Shown piece after piece: positions 6,099 to 6,602 of a stretch of 6,602 bases of DNA. Position 1 is the first letter of the stretch. Each line of letters starts with the position of its first letter. Source of the stretch: CAZGBT01 sp964524025 (GTDB lineage: Archaea; Aenigmatarchaeota; Aenigmatarchaeia; CG10238-14; EX4484-224); contig CAZGBT010000023.1 of assembly GCA_964524025.1 (NCBI GenBank), positions 1 through 6,602 on the forward strand, in the 5' to 3' direction. A program made the translations under genes and the position numbers. The notes under the pieces were generated by a model. The model saw only the letters and a program-made list of their open reading frames with translations. It was not told the origin of the DNA and did no database searches.

Positions 6099-6602
6099 TC
6101 AAAGAGGTTTTTTAAGCTTGAATTCCTTCCATCCAAGAGATTTTCTGAATTTATTGATTTCTCTTATTGCTTTTTTCTTTTCTGCTTTACTCATTTTCTT
6201 GGAATGCAGAACTGCCATGAAGAGAACGTAAGTTCTTGCATTTATCTTCTTCTTAGGTATTCCGAATTTTAAATCTTCTTTTAGTTCGTTTATTATAGCC
6301 TTAACTTCCTTTACGCTATCTAAGCCAGGTTTTCCAACATCTCTTACCTCTCTTCCTAGGTAAAGATTTCCTTTTTTAATTTCAACAAACTTATGATGCT
6401 CTACTGTAACCCTACCTTTAACGATTCTATCCCAGAACTCCCAATTATCTCTCCATTGTGGGTTCTCTTTTTCTAGCATTTTCAAAACCCATGCTCTTAT
6501 TTCTCTTGTTGTAGTTCCTTCCTTAACCTTTCTTGCAATTCTGTTAGCAATTTTTAAAGCAATTTTCTTAGGAGCACCTGCCTTCATACAGGCTATAACT
6601 AT
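6099..6602 (-). CDS. ATP-cone domain protein with uncharacterised C-terminal region, 5' end missing
   Basis: The visible 167 residues begin inside an ATP cone, the small helical domain that binds ATP/dATP and regulates ribonucleotide reductases and the repressor NrdR. The segment IVIACMKAGAPKKIALKIAN followed by GTTTREIRAWVLKML matches the second and third helices of that fold (the 'kAGAs..la..Ia..v...' and 't..I..lV...L' pattern). The Met at 6587 lies in the middle of this motif and the frame is open to the window edge, so the real start is upstream and about 30-40 residues, including the nucleotide-contacting 'kRdGr' strand, are not seen. After the cone (to about residue 48 counting from that Met) come roughly 114 residues I do not recognise: WRDNWEFWDRIVKGR, then LYLGREVRDVGKPGL (76-90), then a Lys-rich helical tail with KKMSKAEKKKAIREINKF. 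No zinc ribbon or reductase domain follows. A regulator of nucleotide metabolism or a nucleotide sensor is possible. The 51-codon gene follows 35 bp downstream. Confidence 0.8.
   Translation of the reverse strand: MVIACMKAGAPKKIALKIANRIARKVKEGTTTREIRAWVLKMLEKENPQWRDNWEFWDRIVKGRVTVEHHKFVEIKKGNLYLGREVRDVGKPGLDSVKEVKAIINELKEDLKFGIPKKKINARTYVLFMAVLHSKKMSKAEKKKAIREINKFRKSLGWKEFKLKKPL

Noticed and set aside
1..6602. CRISPR array, insertion sequence, tRNA or rRNA
   Set aside because: No regularly spaced repeats, no transposase-like product, no terminal inverted repeats and no tRNA or rRNA signature could be found by reading both strands.

Overview
This 6.6 kb AT-rich window is most likely from an archaeon, probably of the DPANN kind; the phylum cannot be fixed from the sequence. 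Four things point that way. TATA-like boxes sit about 26 bases before start codons that have no Shine-Dalgarno sequence, as in leaderless archaeal transcription. A very large secreted, C-terminally anchored protein is rich in N-glycosylation sequons. It carries a juxtamembrane CGNGIC...CPEDC cysteine box, which I associate with DPANN surface proteins. A stand-alone ATP-cone protein is also present.

Layout: on the plus strand, positions 1-957 hold the 3' part of a GT4 glycosyltransferase gene whose start lies outside the window. A 66-bp gap with a promoter follows, then a 1272-residue surface protein (1024-4842). This protein has a signal peptide, a glutamine-amidotransferase-like N-terminal region, a gingipain-like (peptidase family C25) core, beta-sandwich regions, the cysteine box and one C-terminal membrane anchor. 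On the minus strand are a CorA-type magnesium channel (5740-4820), which overlaps the surface-protein gene tail to tail by 23 bp, then a 51-codon gene (6063-5908), then an ATP-cone protein (6602-6099) that is cut by the window edge. The 167-bp stretch 5741-5907 holds the corA promoter and a T-rich terminator for the 51-codon gene, and nothing else I can support.

How the genes fit together: the glycosyltransferase and the surface protein are neighbours on one strand, and the latter has about 37 N-X-S/T sequons, so cell-surface glycosylation is a plausible common theme (inference). The minus-strand genes look like ordinary housekeeping or hypothetical genes.

The most interesting points are three. 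The C25-like domain appears to have lost both catalytic residues (His to Leu, Cys to Ser) while keeping the fold landmarks. The 51-aa protein resembles the second half of an ATP cone and lies next to a real ATP-cone gene. An identical 11-bp motif lies just before the start codons of two unrelated genes.
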